Part shown: piece after piece, positions 33,237 through 45,880 of the stretch
Numbering within the stretch: the stretch's first letter is position 1
Layout of the letters: each line of letters begins with the position of its first letter
Notes under the pieces: generated by a model
Database searches by the model: none
Told to the model about the DNA's origin: nothing
Seen by the model: only the letters and a program-made list of their open reading frames with translations
Assembly: GCA_015501585.1 (NCBI GenBank)
Contig: JADNRY010000040.1
Span: 186,001-250,000 of the forward strand
Reading direction: 5' to 3'
Source: Rhodocollybia butyracea
Taxonomy: Eukaryota; Basidiomycota; Agaricomycetes; Agaricales; Omphalotaceae
DNA: 64,000 bases
Made by a program: the position numbers and the translations under genes

Positions 33237-33779
33237 CGGTGTAAGACCGACTTGTGCACATCTTCCTCAACTGTTACATAGCATTTCAAAGTGCAAAATA
33301 AACCAGTTAGTGAACAAACAGTGAACTTTGAGTTGAGTTGCATTAGGCGCCAATACATTATCAAGCGGATATTCTCCACTATCGGCGCTGGACGTCCCAT
33401 TCTACTCAGAGTCGGGGACTTTGCCGTGCAACGCGCGGCGTTACCGATTGTTACTAAGCATCGTAAATCAGCTGAATGACGTGGGTGTCAAAGCATCAGA
33501 TACTCGCCTCTTCACGCTAATTCGTTCCAAAGACACCTAGTGGACAATGGATATAACCAATGCATTCCCATTGGTTCACCTTGTCACACTGTGGTTTAAA
33601 CTCGGGCGCAAGGGTGCAGAGGGAAAAATACCTCTGACTTTCCAGATGTTCGCGCCCAATTCGCGCCATAGTCATATAGTACGATGAATTCCGATTTCAA
33701 AGCTACAGGAAATATCAAGATAGCACAACTGTATATACTATCGCAACGTACAACCAAGTACAAACACAACACTCCCCCA

Positions 33780-35431
33780 TCTCACGTCGTTTCAAACCTC
33801 TTCAAAGGCTGCGGTCTCCCCGTTGGCTAATCGGCATCTTCATATTAAGCCCCTCGCCCCTCGTCATGCTTGGAGGAGGGAACATGGCCGGTCCAGCAGG
33901 TGAGCCGTCGGTTATGAGACCAGAACGACGGCTGTCAGTAGATCGAGTTTGATTAGGTTTAGATTGCATGTATATATGAGCAAAGGTACGCACGCGTCAT
34001 CAAAGCTACAGGCATTCCTTCTAATCTGTGCACTTAGCAAGCACTTAGCGCCTCTGGTTCTACGCGCAGACCGGATGTCATGACCCCAGCAGCGCTCTGT
34101 CTAGTTCGAGGATGGGTAGAGGCTCGTGAATGAGATCAGAACGACGACTGTTGTTAGAATAGTAAGGTTTGGATTGCATGCATGAGGAAGGATACGCACG
34201 CGTCATCAAAGCTACGGATATTCCTTCCAATCTGTGTACCCTGTACTTTCAATGCATCGGGTCCTACAAACAGACCGGATGGCATGGGTCCAGCAGCATC
34301 CTCTGTAGCCACAGTTCCGATGCTGCTTCCGATTCCTCTCTGAAAAGGAGACATAAAATTGTGGCCAGGTTCAGATGACTCCAACATACCGAAGCATTTG
34401 AAACACCTTCTGCGTTCTCCGGACAGCCATCATCTCATTTTGATCTGTTGCCGTCAACGTTGAGCATCGACAGCGGTATGAGCCAATGTCGTCCCTTTTC
34501 CTCACTCGAGTAGATTCTTGTTCGCTGCAGATACTCAATATTTCCAAAAGCGTTTCTATAACTGAATTCATCAATTAGTTAACAATCCAAAGCAAGATAG
34601 ATGCCACAGCGTACCTTTTGCACCGACAAACAGGAGAAGAGTGACGAAGAAGCAAGTCCGAAAGGGTTGGCCTGAGGATTAGCTCCGGTACCTCTAGGCT
34701 GAGGGAACTGGCACGTTCGTAGAGTAGAGGAATGGATATTCTAGACAAAACTTCAGCTTTCGAAATTGATAAATCGAGCATAAAATAATGCTGACAGAAG
34801 GTACCCATGGCTGAAGAACCATTAGTACGACAAAATCAAATCGCAATGACATCGAAAATAACGCACACGAATGAGAGCTCAAGAATGACCAACCGCCAAA
34901 AGCTATTGCGTCATTTTGGATGAGAACACAAGCACAAGACCATCAAAGGAAAATTTTTGAGGTAAGGACTGCACGCCAAAAGTCGCGTATAAACTTCGAG
35001 TGCTACAGAGTGCAACGGCGCGAAACTGTGAGCGATGTTGGACGATTTGAGTAATTATTTATGGAGAAATATCGAGGAGAGTAGCTCCAAGCAAGTGTGA
35101 GGACGGATACTTCAACAAGGAGATGGATCTTGAGCAAGAGGTCTTTTATGTCGAGCAACGGCGAAGAACGGGTTACTGCCAGAATTAGCGTATATGAAAG
35201 AGAACGATAAAGCGAATGAGAAGTAGATGAAGACAGTGCAGAACACTGCAAACAAGAAATTGGCTTTGAGGCATTTGGCACGAACAGTGGTGGTGGTGAA
35301 AGATCAACGGACTGCACATGCTGTGACATCACGCGATTCATGTCTATTGTCACAGAAGAATGATATGCGGTCGACAGGGGCAGCGACGCTTCGTACAAGA
35401 AAGAAATACAAACATACAGAACAGTCCACAT
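33780..35431 (-). pseudogene. Gene X / calcineurin-tail composite, unit B
   Basis: The X part (35431-34620) shares long stretches with unit A, e.g. GAAGAGTGACGAAGAAGC and AGGATTAGCTCCGGTACCTC. It continues into calcineurin-like exons: IETLLEILSICSEQE, TATDQNEMMAVRRTQKVFQMLR (34371-34574), [13 protein letters not shown] and [23 protein letters not shown] (34154-34387). A shortened last exon is present (FPPPSMTRGEGLNMKM, 33802-33993). A further partial copy of the IGRNIRSF region lies at 34010-34140. The catalytic domain is absent, so this is a regulatory-tail duplication. Confidence 0.5.
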
Positions 35432-35502
35432 ATCAGTCAGCTAAAGTCGGTGGCTAGTCAGGAGGAGGAGTTTATTACACGACGCTGTCCCAGTGCTGAA
35501 CG

Positions 35503-36214
35503 TTAACTAACACTGGAATCGTCTGGCATTGGCACCGTTTTCAGAATGTGTTCGAAAGCCTTATCGAGCATGTCCCGGTCAGCCTGATGTACGCAAGGAA
35601 ACTTGAATTTGAGGCGCTCTAGATGCCCTACACACATCTAATGGGGTAAAATCAATGAAAATCCTACGAGAAAACGACTATGTAGGCCACTTACGATAAT
35701 ATCTCCCCTCAAAATCTCGTAGTTCTCGACGGCCTTTTTGCCGAATGCTTGGGTTTCCTCGACCTAGAAGGATTTAATACAGATAAGAGCTTGAAAAGAC
35801 CGAGTCAACGTACGTTTTTATAATACGACCTGTGTTCATGTATCTTGTCGCGAAGCTTTCGCACAGTTCTATCGTGATCTTCTCTGACTGCAGCCGTCAA
35901 GTTCCTCCTATCCACCACGGACTCGATACCTGGGAGGTAGAGCTCGGACGCATCGACGTAAGCACCCAACTTGGGTATAGCTTGAATCCTTCCTCTCGTC
36001 CGGACTTTTCCACAAGAGAACGCTTGAATTTGGTGAGGAAGAAGATGTATATAGCAGCCACTAAGACGTGAACGAAAACCTTCGCCGCTTGGAAGGACAA
36101 CTTGTCAGGAAATAACGTGAGACCGAGTATCCCGTCGGTGATCACAAAGGCGAAGCTTAGATACCAGAGCTCGAGAATGAATATGACGAGCGGATGCAAC
36201 TTGATAATCGACAT
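35503..36214 (-). pseudogene. Diverged TM-array member TM6, shortened
   Basis: Starts at 36214 (MSIIKLHPLVIFILELWYL) under the array leader. Only the first and last hydrophobic segments remain (WYLSFAFVITDGILGL, VHVLVAAIYIFFLTKF). The frame of the next part (PKLGAYVDASELYLPGI, KLRDKIHEHRSYYKN) is shifted near 35980. The two small 3' exons (EETQAFGKKAVENYEILRGD; HQADRDMLDKAFEHIL) end at 35503. Homology of gene layout to TM1-TM5 is clear. The middle transmembrane region has been lost. Confidence 0.5.
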
Positions 36215-36479
36215 AGTGGTACGAGTTCAAGTCGTTTTCTGGCCATTGGGTGATCGAACTTCTTTTATACGTCACGACTCACGACAGTACGAAACGTGAT
36301 ACATATAAAACGAAAGTTACCTGCGCTCATCAGGTCGCGTTTCGGTCAATGACACAACAGATATTCGCACTATGGTCATATAGTACGATTATTTCCAGAT
36401 TCCAAAGCTACATGAGATATCAGATAGATAAAACAGCGCAAGTATATATACTATCGCAGCATATATATAACCACGTACA

Positions 36480-36625
36480 AACATACTACTCCACCTCACG
36501 TCGTTTCAAAGCTATTCAAAGGCTGCGATCTTCCCGTCGGTCTCCTCCCTCGCGCAATCTTATCAGCCAACCTCTCCACACTCTCCGTATCATCTCCTTC
36601 CTCCTCCAACATCGTGGATCCGACA
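36480..36625 (-). pseudogene. Calcineurin last-exon fragment
   Basis: The minus strand encodes [25 protein letters not shown] and SQPL, almost the same as the last exon of calcineurin A at 38040-38200. Isolated fragment between TM6 and Y4. Confidence 0.7.
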
Positions 36626-36747
36626 GAAAAATGAACGTCGTATTATCATCATGGGGATTCTCTTGTAGATATCACTAGCACAACTCGTTCAAAAATTTAT
36701 CATCTCCATGAGCCCGTTTGCCACGGATTTAGGAAACAAAACAAGGA

Positions 36748-37598
36748 CTAGGGGGAGTATCGAGGAGGAGATGTAAGGCTAGAGCAGTCTGAGTCCGAGT
36801 CTGTTTCTGGTTCTGGTTCTGGGAAAGGATTATTCCATTCGATGTTTGGTACCCAATGATCATCACGAAGACCGTAAGGTGATGGGGAGAACTTCGAAGG
36901 TAGCGAGGGAGTGCGAGTAATGATACATTCTTTCACTCTCGAAGGAAAAGTGACATAATACCGATTGCTTCTTAAGGGTGGCCAGCGATAAGCACATTCA
37001 CTCGATTGAGCGGCGAGCTGTGAGCGTAAGTTCCATTGAGAAACGGTGGCGATATCATCCAGGCCTAGGTGTTGGACTCCCCACCGTGATATCTTTCTGT
37101 AACTATAAGCTCGTGTATATTGCTAGAATTTGGCGCGAGTAAATCAATGTATAGGCTGAGGCTGGTATAGTTATGTCGATGAGGACTCACCTCCGAACAG
37201 TGTATGAGGCGTGTGTATTTTTCTTTGAGCTTTTGATAGAGCGTAATATCTTTCCAAGGAACTTTGTCGATCAGCGGTTGGAAAGTCAGGCTTTTGCGTA
37301 ATCTGTGGCAAAGCGAGCGTTCTCGTATGTGCTGAGAACCAAGATATTTTTGAAGCTCATACTTGCATTCCACATATCTGATTACGAAGAGTTAGCAAAT
37401 CTAAAGATGATTTGAATGAATAAGAGGAACTTGCTCTTCGAGAGCCTGTTCCAGGTCTTGCGTGGCGGAACTGTGGCTCCAAGGTGCGAGCCGCCCAACG
37501 AGAAGATAGCCCCATACGCAAATGATGTACCCATCATGATTTGAAGGCTGGGGCCACGGAATTTTCGTTTCATCCCAAAGATGTAGTCGTTCGAGCAT
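36748..37598 (-). CDS. Family Y protein of unknown function (Y4), intact
   Basis: Start at 37598 (MLERLHLWDETKIPWPQP), then VWGYLLVGRLAPW and TQDLEQALEE. A 57-nt intron GCAAGT...AATCAG with a TGCTAAC branch site follows. Exon 2 is YVECKYELQKYLGSQHIRE to IHCSE, ending at GAG|GTGAGT. Exon 3 is ISRWGVQHLGLDD, ATVSQWN, RWPPLRSN, YYVTFPSRV, CIITRTPSL, and the tail FPEPEPETDSDSDCSS, stop 36748. This copy is best for defining the family: about 230-240 residues, basic, Trp-rich, acidic C-terminus, no membrane segment. It lies far from CC and has no CC partner. Confidence 0.55.
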
Positions 37599-38039
37599 GG
37601 AGAAATAGTTAGAAGCCTCTATTACTAAGCACCGTAAATGGGTGTCAAAGCGTCAAATACTCCGACTCTGTTCCCATAACTTGAAGTACTTATTAAAAGG
37701 CGACCTTAATGCAGGCACTCAAGTGCTACAAAACACTCCGCTTACAATTAGTTCCGATGACACTCTGGGTAAGTAGCATGTGTGGACATACCCAATGCAT
37801 TCGGTTCACCATGTCACACTGTAGTTTAAACTCTGGCGCGAGGGTGCAGGCTGAGGGGAAAATATAATGAGAAATACCACTGACTTTTCATATACTCGCG
37901 CCATGGTCGTATAGTTCGAAGATATCCAGATTCCAAAGCTACATGAGATATCGAGATAGATAAAACAGCGCAAGTATATTATTATATATACTATCACCGC
38001 ATATAACCAAGTCAAGTACAAACACACCATTCCCCCACC

Positions 38040-40248
38040 TCACGTGGTTTCAAACCTCTTCAAAGGCTGCGGTCTCCCCGTCGGCCTCCTCCCTCTCGCA
38101 ATCTTATCAGCCAGCCTCTCCACGATCCCCGTATCATCTCCCTCCTCCTCCAGCGTCCTCTTAATCAGCATCTCCATATTAAGCCCCTCGCCGCTCGTCG
38201 ACCGGCGACCTGGGACCCGCATGCTCGGAGGAGGGAACATGGCTGTCGGACTTGGTGCGGTCGGGGAGCTGTCGGGTTCGAAGATGGGTAGCCGCTCGTT
38301 CATGAGATCAGAACGACGGCTGTCAGCAAAACGGGTTAGTTAGGTTTGGATGGCATATATATGAGGAAGGATACGCACGCGTCATCGAAGCTACGGATAT
38401 TCCTTCCAATCTGTGTACCCTGTACACTCAGCGCATCTGGTCCTACGCGCATACCAGATGTCATGGGCCCAGCAGCGTCCTCTGTAGCCACAAGTTCCGA
38501 TGCTGCTTCCGATTCCTCTCTGAAAAAGATAAGATAAGATAAGAACGTGGCCTGGGCGAAGATATGATCCCAACATACCGAAGCAGTTGGAACACCCTCT
38601 GCATTCTTCCGACAGCCATAATCTTACTTTTGATCTGTTGCCGCCGTTGTTGGTAGTCCGCAGCACTGACAGTGGCATCCAATGTTCGTCCCTCTTCCTC
38701 GCTCGAGTCTTCTTCAGTGAGTTCTTCTTCACTACAGATACTCAATATTGCCAAAAGCATCTCCGTAACTAGATCCATCAATTAGTTAACAATTCAAGGC
38801 AAGATAGACGGAATAGCATACTCTTAGCACCGACAAACGGTAAACTCCACGTAAACGCATCCATAAAGTTGGGCAGCCAGTACGGATGGGGACTAGCGTT
38901 GTACTGCCTAATCGTAATATTCTTATTGGCATACTTGATCACGGCTCCGCGATTGTGATACACATCCAGATAGTTTGGCGCCGAGAAGATCGTTATAACG
39001 CTGGGAAACTTCTTTGTTGGCGTCTTGCGGAACATGGTGTACCCGTTATCTTGGGCTTCATGTCCACGGATGATGCCGAGGAGATGCGTACGCTCGAGGA
39101 ACTGGCAAGCAGCGGCATAAGTGTAGAAGTAGGAACAGCCGCGCGTGGCGTTGTGGAGGAAAGTGGAGCCTTTCGGGACGAGACTGTTGGGTTTGTCTTC
39201 TTCGCCGAATCCTGCGACTGGATCTGCCCATAAGAGGTCACAGAGCAGACCATGTGAGCCGGGTTCTCGGAAGCGATCCATCTGCAGAGAAGAGTGAGAA
39301 TTGGTGTATAGGTGTAAAGGTGATAGATAGCTGTACATTTATGATATCGGTTAGGGTGTTGAGCTCGGGTGAGATCCCGCCGTGGACGCAGAAGAATTTG
39401 CGGTCGACGAGGGCGGCGACGGGTAAAGCGCAAAATGACTGGATGCATGCTTCGTATACACGTGCGGAGTACTTGTGCAGGCCTGTAAAGACGACGATAG
39501 GGATGGCGGGTCAATTGAGGGAGCAAAACCGACTGACATTCGCGTTTAAAGGTAAAATATTCGGTGAGATGGCGACATTCGTGGTTTCCGCGGAGTAATA
39601 CAAATTTAGTTGGATAACATAGCTTGAGGGCATACAGATACAAAAGACACTAGCCGGGGAGAAAATTGAGTGGTTTAGCGTTGAAGGAGACGACAAAGGA
39701 CTTACCTCGATTCCAAAACTTCCTCGATCAACATAATCTCCCAAGAATAGATAACAGTTATCGTTTAGTGAGCCTCCGACTTCGAAAAGTTTCATTAGAT
39801 CGTACTGTTGGAAGTTGATAAAGCAATAAATTATTCATCGATGAAACGCGTACATATTGGCCATGGATATCACCACATACTGAAGCAGGATTAGAATACG
39901 AAAAGAACTGGAAAACAAGGACTCAACTGGTTACGGGACTGGTTACGTGTACTAGATTGGCCTCTTGCTTCAACATTTCGTACGCGTTTTCCAGGATAAA
40001 GATAGCATGCTCTTCCTTCAGCCGGCCTTCCTTGAAGAAATGGTCCTTTAACAATGCATGATTTACGAATTCGCCTTTGAAGAATTCTTCATCTGTGAGC
40101 TCGTTCGAAGCCGGTGGGTCCACCTACGAAGATGAGCTCGAGAAAAGAAAAAGAAGAGAAAACTAACGTTTAGGACATATCTCTCGGGTACCTGCTGCAC
40201 AGGAAAAGACCCAGGGAGATTTGCGTCTTCTGAGTTTTGTGCATCCAT
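38040..40248 (-). CDS. CNA1: Calcineurin A, catalytic subunit (PP2B)
   Basis: Ca2+/calmodulin-activated Ser/Thr phosphatase. Start at 40248 ([14 protein letters not shown]). Exons give [51 protein letters not shown] and [18 protein letters not shown], i.e. all metal-binding and catalytic motifs of PPP phosphatases. Then come the calcineurin B-binding helix, the calmodulin-binding region ([16 protein letters not shown]) and an autoinhibitory segment (IRSFDDAR...NERLP). The fungal-type tail ends [21 protein letters not shown]. At least eight short introns. Acts with the B subunit in Ca2+ signalling and stress response. Neighbour of elongin C on the same strand. It is the source of the tail fragments between 25.9 and 36.6 kb. 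Confidence 0.93.
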
Positions 40249-40546
40249 TGTCAAAGTTGAATGGATGCAAAGCGCTCGAGCAGATTATATTTGTGAGTGT
40301 TTATGATAAAGTGGAAGGCAACTGTGCGGCGGGCTGAAACATAACAAAGTACTTTGTACTTCATGACGGTTCAAAGCAGGAGTGGAAAGAAAGCTGTAAA
40401 GCTGCAGTCGGCACTTATTTTTCAGCGATCGGGCAGGAACATTACAATAATAACTGGAGCGTAAGGCTGTGCGTTGTGATTTTCTGAATAGAAACGTAGC
40501 TATACAGGTTAGAAATACAGCGTATATTACTGAACGAAGCAAGGTG

Positions 40547-41156
40547 TTACACTGCAAACTGTGGTTAGCACATGGCTCAGTTAACGATCCCAACATACTT
40601 TCTTGATAGTCCGCAGCGACAAGACTACGAGAGTTATCAGACAAGTTCCGAAGACAGAGAAAAAGTACTAACAGTTCAAGCACGACTTCTGGAGGCATCC
40701 GTTCCATAAGTTCGTGGATAGGTATCTCTTCCTTTGGTCCCACATTCGAGTAATGAGCTTTGAAGGCCATGTATTCTATCATCTTTTGGAGAATAATTCC
40801 TCTGTACGTTTCATTAGAACTCATCAGTATCAACTAGACTGATGAACCGTACCGTTCTTGAGATCTATAAGTTCTTGTTCCCGCTTCAGCGAATCCACCT
40901 GAACATGAAACCCTCCTGTCAGTTTCAACTAAAAGCAGTAGAGATCATAATTGACCTGAAGTGTCCAGCGAGTTTTTGATAGTCCCGCTCATATCAGCGA
41001 CCCTTCTTTTTACGAGGAATGTGTAGCCATCGTTGCTGGCAAGACGAACCCAGTCTTCGGGACTTGCAATGGCAGAATCATCCCTAAAGTGTTGTTTCAG
41101 TAGCAGAGCTTGCAAAAGATGGTGATATTGGTGTACATTGGATGGTCTTCGTTCAT
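40547..41156 (-). CDS. ELC1: Elongin C (Skp1-fold adaptor)
   Basis: Small BTB/POZ adaptor that links BC-box proteins to cullin ubiquitin ligases and to elongin A in transcription. A short first exon (MNEDHPM, start 41156) joins SPEDWVRLASNDGYTFLVKR, VADMSGTIKNSLDTSGGFAE, an exon RTYRSQER|GIILQKMIEYMAFKAHY, and IPIHELMERMPPEVVLEL|LVAADYQ. The protein ends with a two-base-completed codon and TAA at 40547-40551. The match to elongin C is collinear along its whole length of about 110 residues (SGTIK, YMxFKxxY, PPEVxLELLxAADY). The first intron (GTACAC...TTTAG) is the least certain. Confidence 0.85.
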
Positions 41157-41356
41157 TGTTTGCAGTTTGCAGTTTGACGCGTCGAGGAACGAAAAAGAAC
41201 GGAAAAAGCCGTGATTGCCACTTTCGGGGACCACGCGGAAATGTCTCAATATACTTCTATTACGGCTTTTACGCCACCGTACTATAAGGATTGACTCAAG
41301 CTATATAATCAGCTTCAGTCAGTTCTGACTCTAAATACGCTTTCCATCTCCCCCCA

Positions 41357-43134
41357 ATGGTAGCAGTTTCCCTTCCTTTCGATATCTGGTGGAAAATACT
41401 CGATTATCTTCCCTTAACAGTCTCGTTCAACCTGCGCTCACTGAACCGCATCTTTCTAGAGATTCATCGTAAACGAAATTACCGGAATCTCGTCATTGAC
41501 CGCTACGGAAAGAGCACCAAGCGAAAGTTGGCCGCATTGAAGTATGTCAAGCGGTACATGTCATGACATTTCCGAATACTTATCATAACTTTGCAGTGCA
41601 CACTCATTGGGTCGTTACGTCTACTCATTGAAGATACAGCCATGTTGGATCGTGTCTAACGTTCCAAAATTCAGCCACGGTCCCGCAGCTCGAGTTTCCT
41701 CTACTTTCGACCGCGTACATTCGTTTTTCGACTCCGAGTATCCGAAACGAAAAGCCCAAGCTCTGGTCCAAAAACGAATGCGCAAACAGATCAAATTGAT
41801 CACCGAAGCAGCAAGGAATCTCGATTCTATCAAAGAGTACACCCTTGAGTGGGATGAAGGTCCTTATCACGATGAATACTTCACTGCGTTCTTGTCCAAC
41901 CTCGCCGACCCAATCATAACCCCCTTTGGACAGACCCTCACCAAACTTTCTCTAAAGGTACCTACAAACAAGTTCCGTTATCTTGTTTCAGCGAAACTCC
42001 CTGCACTAGAGGAGCTTCATCTTCATCTCGTCACCAAATCGCTGCTCGAGAGCGACATCAACAACCACCTCGATTGCTTGGTTGTCTTTGTCAACAACCT
42101 CTTCCAGTCGCTCCGCTGCTTGTCTATTTCATCTACCTATACGTCACTCAACCTCAATCTACACCAATTCTTCCACAGACTCGGGCACTTTCCTCTTCTC
42201 CGCTCCTTAGCCCTCACGATACCCTACGACGGCGCGCACCTCGGCTCATCATTGGATAGTCTACGTCAGTTCATATCTAAACATAGCACCAACATCCAGG
42301 AACTCAAGCTCTTATGCCGAGTTCGCGCAGCCACAAGGATCCGCCCCAATGATCCAAGCGCCAAATACTGGATCCAGCGTATCTTGAACAGCATCCAGGC
42401 CCCATCCATCCAAACATCCGCCTACAGCCCCAGCTACAACCAGCTCAGAGGCCTCCGCAACCTCGAGCTTGCTCTCCGCCCCCTGCGAAGCGACCTGCAG
42501 CCCTTCCTCACATTTCTCGCTTCTGTCGCTGACCAGCTGGAGTCTTTGGTGCTCATGGACGACGCGTTGAAACCGCACGAGCTAGGCCGAGTTTTGAATG
42601 TCTTAGTTCAGAGGCCTGCGCAGACGCTTGGCCACTATGGCAGCAGCTTGAACGGGTACGGCTATACGAATATTCGTCATCTTTCGATAAGGCTGCAGTA
42701 CCTGTGCCCGTACACGGTCGACCTCCTCGCATCGGAGCTACGCTCTCTTCGGTCGTTGCGATTGACGTTTTCGGATGTTAGATTTCATCACGATGAGGAT
42801 GTGGAGCAGGAGCAGGTGCAGTGGACTCATGTTGATGAACTGGTTAGTGGCTTTCCTTCTTTCCTTCCCACTCCTTCCTAACCCTTCTTTGTCGGCTCCG
42901 TGTTTCTCTTTCCGAGTCTTCACATACTGAGCTAAACCCAATTCTTCTCTTGCCTAGAACTTTTTTTATGACGCCCTTCGAACCCGGTTCTACTCTGATT
43001 GGAAGCTATCCTCTTTGAAGATCTCTGAGTGCCCTCATCCACGTCACCCGAAATGGGGCAAGGAGATGGAAGTGCTTTTCAAGGGATGTATTCCGTCGCT
43101 TGTGTTGTTTGACGTATTCGAGCCTACGGTGTGA
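41357..43134 (+). CDS. F-box / LRR-like protein
   Basis: The N-terminal F-box LPFDIWWKILDYLPLTVSFNLRSLNR starts at 41361. An intron GTATGT...TTTGCAG (about 41539-41596) joins KLAALN to AHSLGRYVYSLKIQP. A long LRR-like body follows (LPALEELHLHLVTKSL, LLRSLALTIPYD, LRNLELALRPLRSD, IRHLSIRLQYL, LRSLRLTFSDVRF). A second intron (GTTAGT...CTAG, about 42841-42958) leads to a last exon NFFYDALRTRFYSDWK, LKISECPHPRH, VLFKGCIPSLVLFDVFE, stop 43132-43134. About 520 residues. Predicted SCF substrate receptor; target unknown. Divergent from elongin C with a 200-bp gap. Confidence 0.8.
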
Positions 43135-44599
43135 TTCTCTTATGATTCTCTTATGATTCTTCTATGATTTTTCTTATGATCTTCTTGGCCCTATTTTTTG
43201 GCTTGTCCGTGGCTTTTCGCTATTCAATTAGTGATGCTGCCTCTTTTGTTTCTCCTCCATCCCTCTCTTTTTAACGATTCTCGTCTTTTGTCTAGGTCAT
43301 TAGGATATTAGGGTATTTGCTGTGCTTGCATCTCGTCTCAGTCCTGCTCTCGTTAACGTCCTTGTTGTTCTACTATTACTAAATTGTTGTTTGAATTATA
43401 CTGTATTGTACTTGTATCAATTTTTCTGTACGTCTAGAATCTTCGTTAAATAATTTGTAGAATACAAAAGTTCGCTCACTCATGTAATGATTAATCCATT
43501 CGCTTATTAGGCTTCTTCTGGTCATTTGATCCTATAATCAATTGCCACTTCTCTCGTTCCCTCAAGACCGTATCAGAAAAGAAAGAATGACGAGGAGGTG
43601 TAAGCCTGCCGTGGCTTACCACACTTGAACCGCCAAGATGTGCTTATATACAATCCAGAGGCTGAACACATAGTTTGTGTTTATACTGCCGTTTTGGCGT
43701 AACGGTCAAAGCTGCTGGATTGTGACAAAGACCCACTTACAGGAGGGATATATGAGTAATGGAAACGGAAAACGGCGGCGACGGTGGGAGGTAAGATGGG
43801 GGTTGAGAGGTGCTAGTGAATGGTCAATAGAGAGGAATAGCGTTAGGAAGAGGATTCAAGATGGGTTAAAGTAAAGCCGCAACTGCACGACCGTGGGGAC
43901 AGTCCATGGCGCTCCAGCTGTAATTAATCCTCTTTCAGAGTTGTAACTCGGATGGCCAAGCACCGCGACAGCTGCTGGGTGTGGGACGGTACTCGAAGCT
44001 AGTAATTTCTCCTTTTCAAGACAGTCACGTCCGACCATCACGACTCACCGGCTCGACGTTCATCTTCGAATTCAGCCTAGTAGTAAGCGATGTAATGACC
44101 GGGTGACTTTAGTCCTTGGCGTAGAGGAAAGAAGCTTGAGCCTGAAGCCTGATGATACCTTGTTACCATACTGGATCGTCTTCCATTTCCACTATTTTCC
44201 ATGTTGCCATGTCAGATTTTATATTCCATGCACGACGAAGAAGGGGAACTAGAACCAGCCTTCTTGTGTCCTCTTTGCAATTCACTAGTCTTGAAGTGGT
44301 CGTGCTCTCTAAAGTTTTACGATTAGATACGCAGGCTCAAACTATCGTAGTAAGAAAGTGTCCAATGAACCTAAAGTTCGTCGCATGATCTTTATCTTCC
44401 CGTAGTACTTCTCCATCTCTGGAGCTGGAAAACTGGGAAACGGCTACCATAACACGGGTCATCGTTGAGGACATCTTAATCGGAGTCTTTCTACGATTTG
44501 CTAGCTCCACGTTGGGACTCGGATGTTTTCTTCTCCAAGTCTGCTGAACATCATTTCCGTAGTTCCCCCCTAGTAGGTTCAAGTCGGTGCGTAACTATA
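43135..44599. other. Intergenic stretch without a supported gene
   Basis: Contains T-rich 3' sequence after the F-box gene (CTTATGATTCT repeated at 43138-43180) and only short uninformative frames. At 43687-43726 there is a tRNA-like 5' half (GCCGTTTTGGCGTAACGGTC...GGATTGTGA), but no T-arm follows. Confidence 0.4.
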
Positions 44600-45880
44600 G
44601 TTCTACCGTACCAATCTTCATAAAAATCGAAACAGTATCAAGCGCTGTACTTTTCTTGTCTGGGGTATGCTTCCAGTGGAGCTGGATGTTGTCTGGTTTG
44701 AAAGCTGCGACTTCCTCTGAATGTGCTCTACGTCATCCAACGATGCATGCCGTTCGTTGACACGATTGGTATTATACTTGCAGGAAAGGTGATATATCGA
44801 ATGCTTGACAATATCTTGCTGAACGAAGTTACTTACAGTGCTCGTTGCGAAACCTATACAACCGAGGATGTGTCGGACTTCCTGTACACCACCAGTGGAT
44901 GTACGTGTTCTTGCTCCTTCAAGATGGCCGTTTGTCTGATTTGTCTTCCCCTCGAACAGGGATAGCCCCAGAATAAGGTACTTGTGGAATGAATTTGCGT
45001 ATCTTTGGTTTACTAGATACTTACAGTGTGAAGCCATAGTCATCTTAGTTTCTTAACGATGCACACTTTGGCATTCTGGGCAAAGGATATCAGATTAACC
45101 GTTGGCCGCCGAACGATATTCTTCGTGGGATGCTGGGTATCTGGTTTTTTCATCAACCATCTCTTCCTCGCTTCACAGATATTTAGGTTCCGCTTGGTAC
45201 TACATGAACCCTTGAATGTTCATTCATCACCCCCTTCCTAGATATCCCTTCTCTGACCCCGCAGATTGGATATGTGATATTAGGCGTATTGTTCTTGTGT
45301 TGGGTGATCTTGATAGTTTATGAAGCAGATGAGTTGATCATGAATGATTCTTTCTTTCCATTAATACTGACACTGATGTTGATCCCTGGCCGCGCCTACT
45401 GCAAAGCTTATTGTGTTGTTTTTTTCACTCTCGGCCTTGTCTTTGGTCTCACTCCTGGCCTCGTATACTCAGTTTCTTCAGAAACTTGGTCAGTGTTGAC
45501 CACTGTAGCGTACCGAGATGGTAAAGGGTTAACTATTTTAATCTCGATTCGACTGAGATCATTTGATTTCCAGGTATCACTTACTACCTGATTCTTTTCG
45601 GTGGATATCTACAACTGCGCCGGGTCTTCCATTATGATACTTACCATTCCATCAACATCAGGGCTGTCAGTGACAAATTTGGTTGGTACTGTTCTACTCT
45701 CTGTTCTGACTTCTACTACTGCCAGTGAGTGCTTCAACGCATCCTCAAATTTATCACGCCGGCAGCTCATCCTCTGGCACAGCATGATCTCCAGGACATT
45801 TTCATTCATATCGATGAGTGATGCAAACTGCACTGACTCGCAGCAGAGTCATCCTCCATATGCGAAGTCAGGTGCGCTGT
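44600..45880 (+). pseudogene. DUF6533-family copy B, decayed
   Basis: Homologous to copies C and E but broken. The YDW...ELDVxW segment is interrupted (LSGVCFQWSWMLSG in the open frame). The region corresponding to exon 1 has been replaced by a short deletion junction near 44530. Later parts are recognisable: TLAFWAKDIRLTVGRRTIFF (about 45065), IGYVILGVLFLCWVILIVYEADE, LTLMLIPGRAYC (45370) and VAYRDGKG, then fragments of the C-terminal HIR region (45850). Dead copy. Confidence 0.6.

Noticed and set aside
43687..43760. tRNA-His-like sequence (GCCGTTTTGGCGTAACGG..., GGATTGTGA) with a possible 3' acceptor strand downstream
   Set aside because: The anticodon stem does not close and there is no GGTTCGA-type T-arm, so at most a degenerate 5' half.
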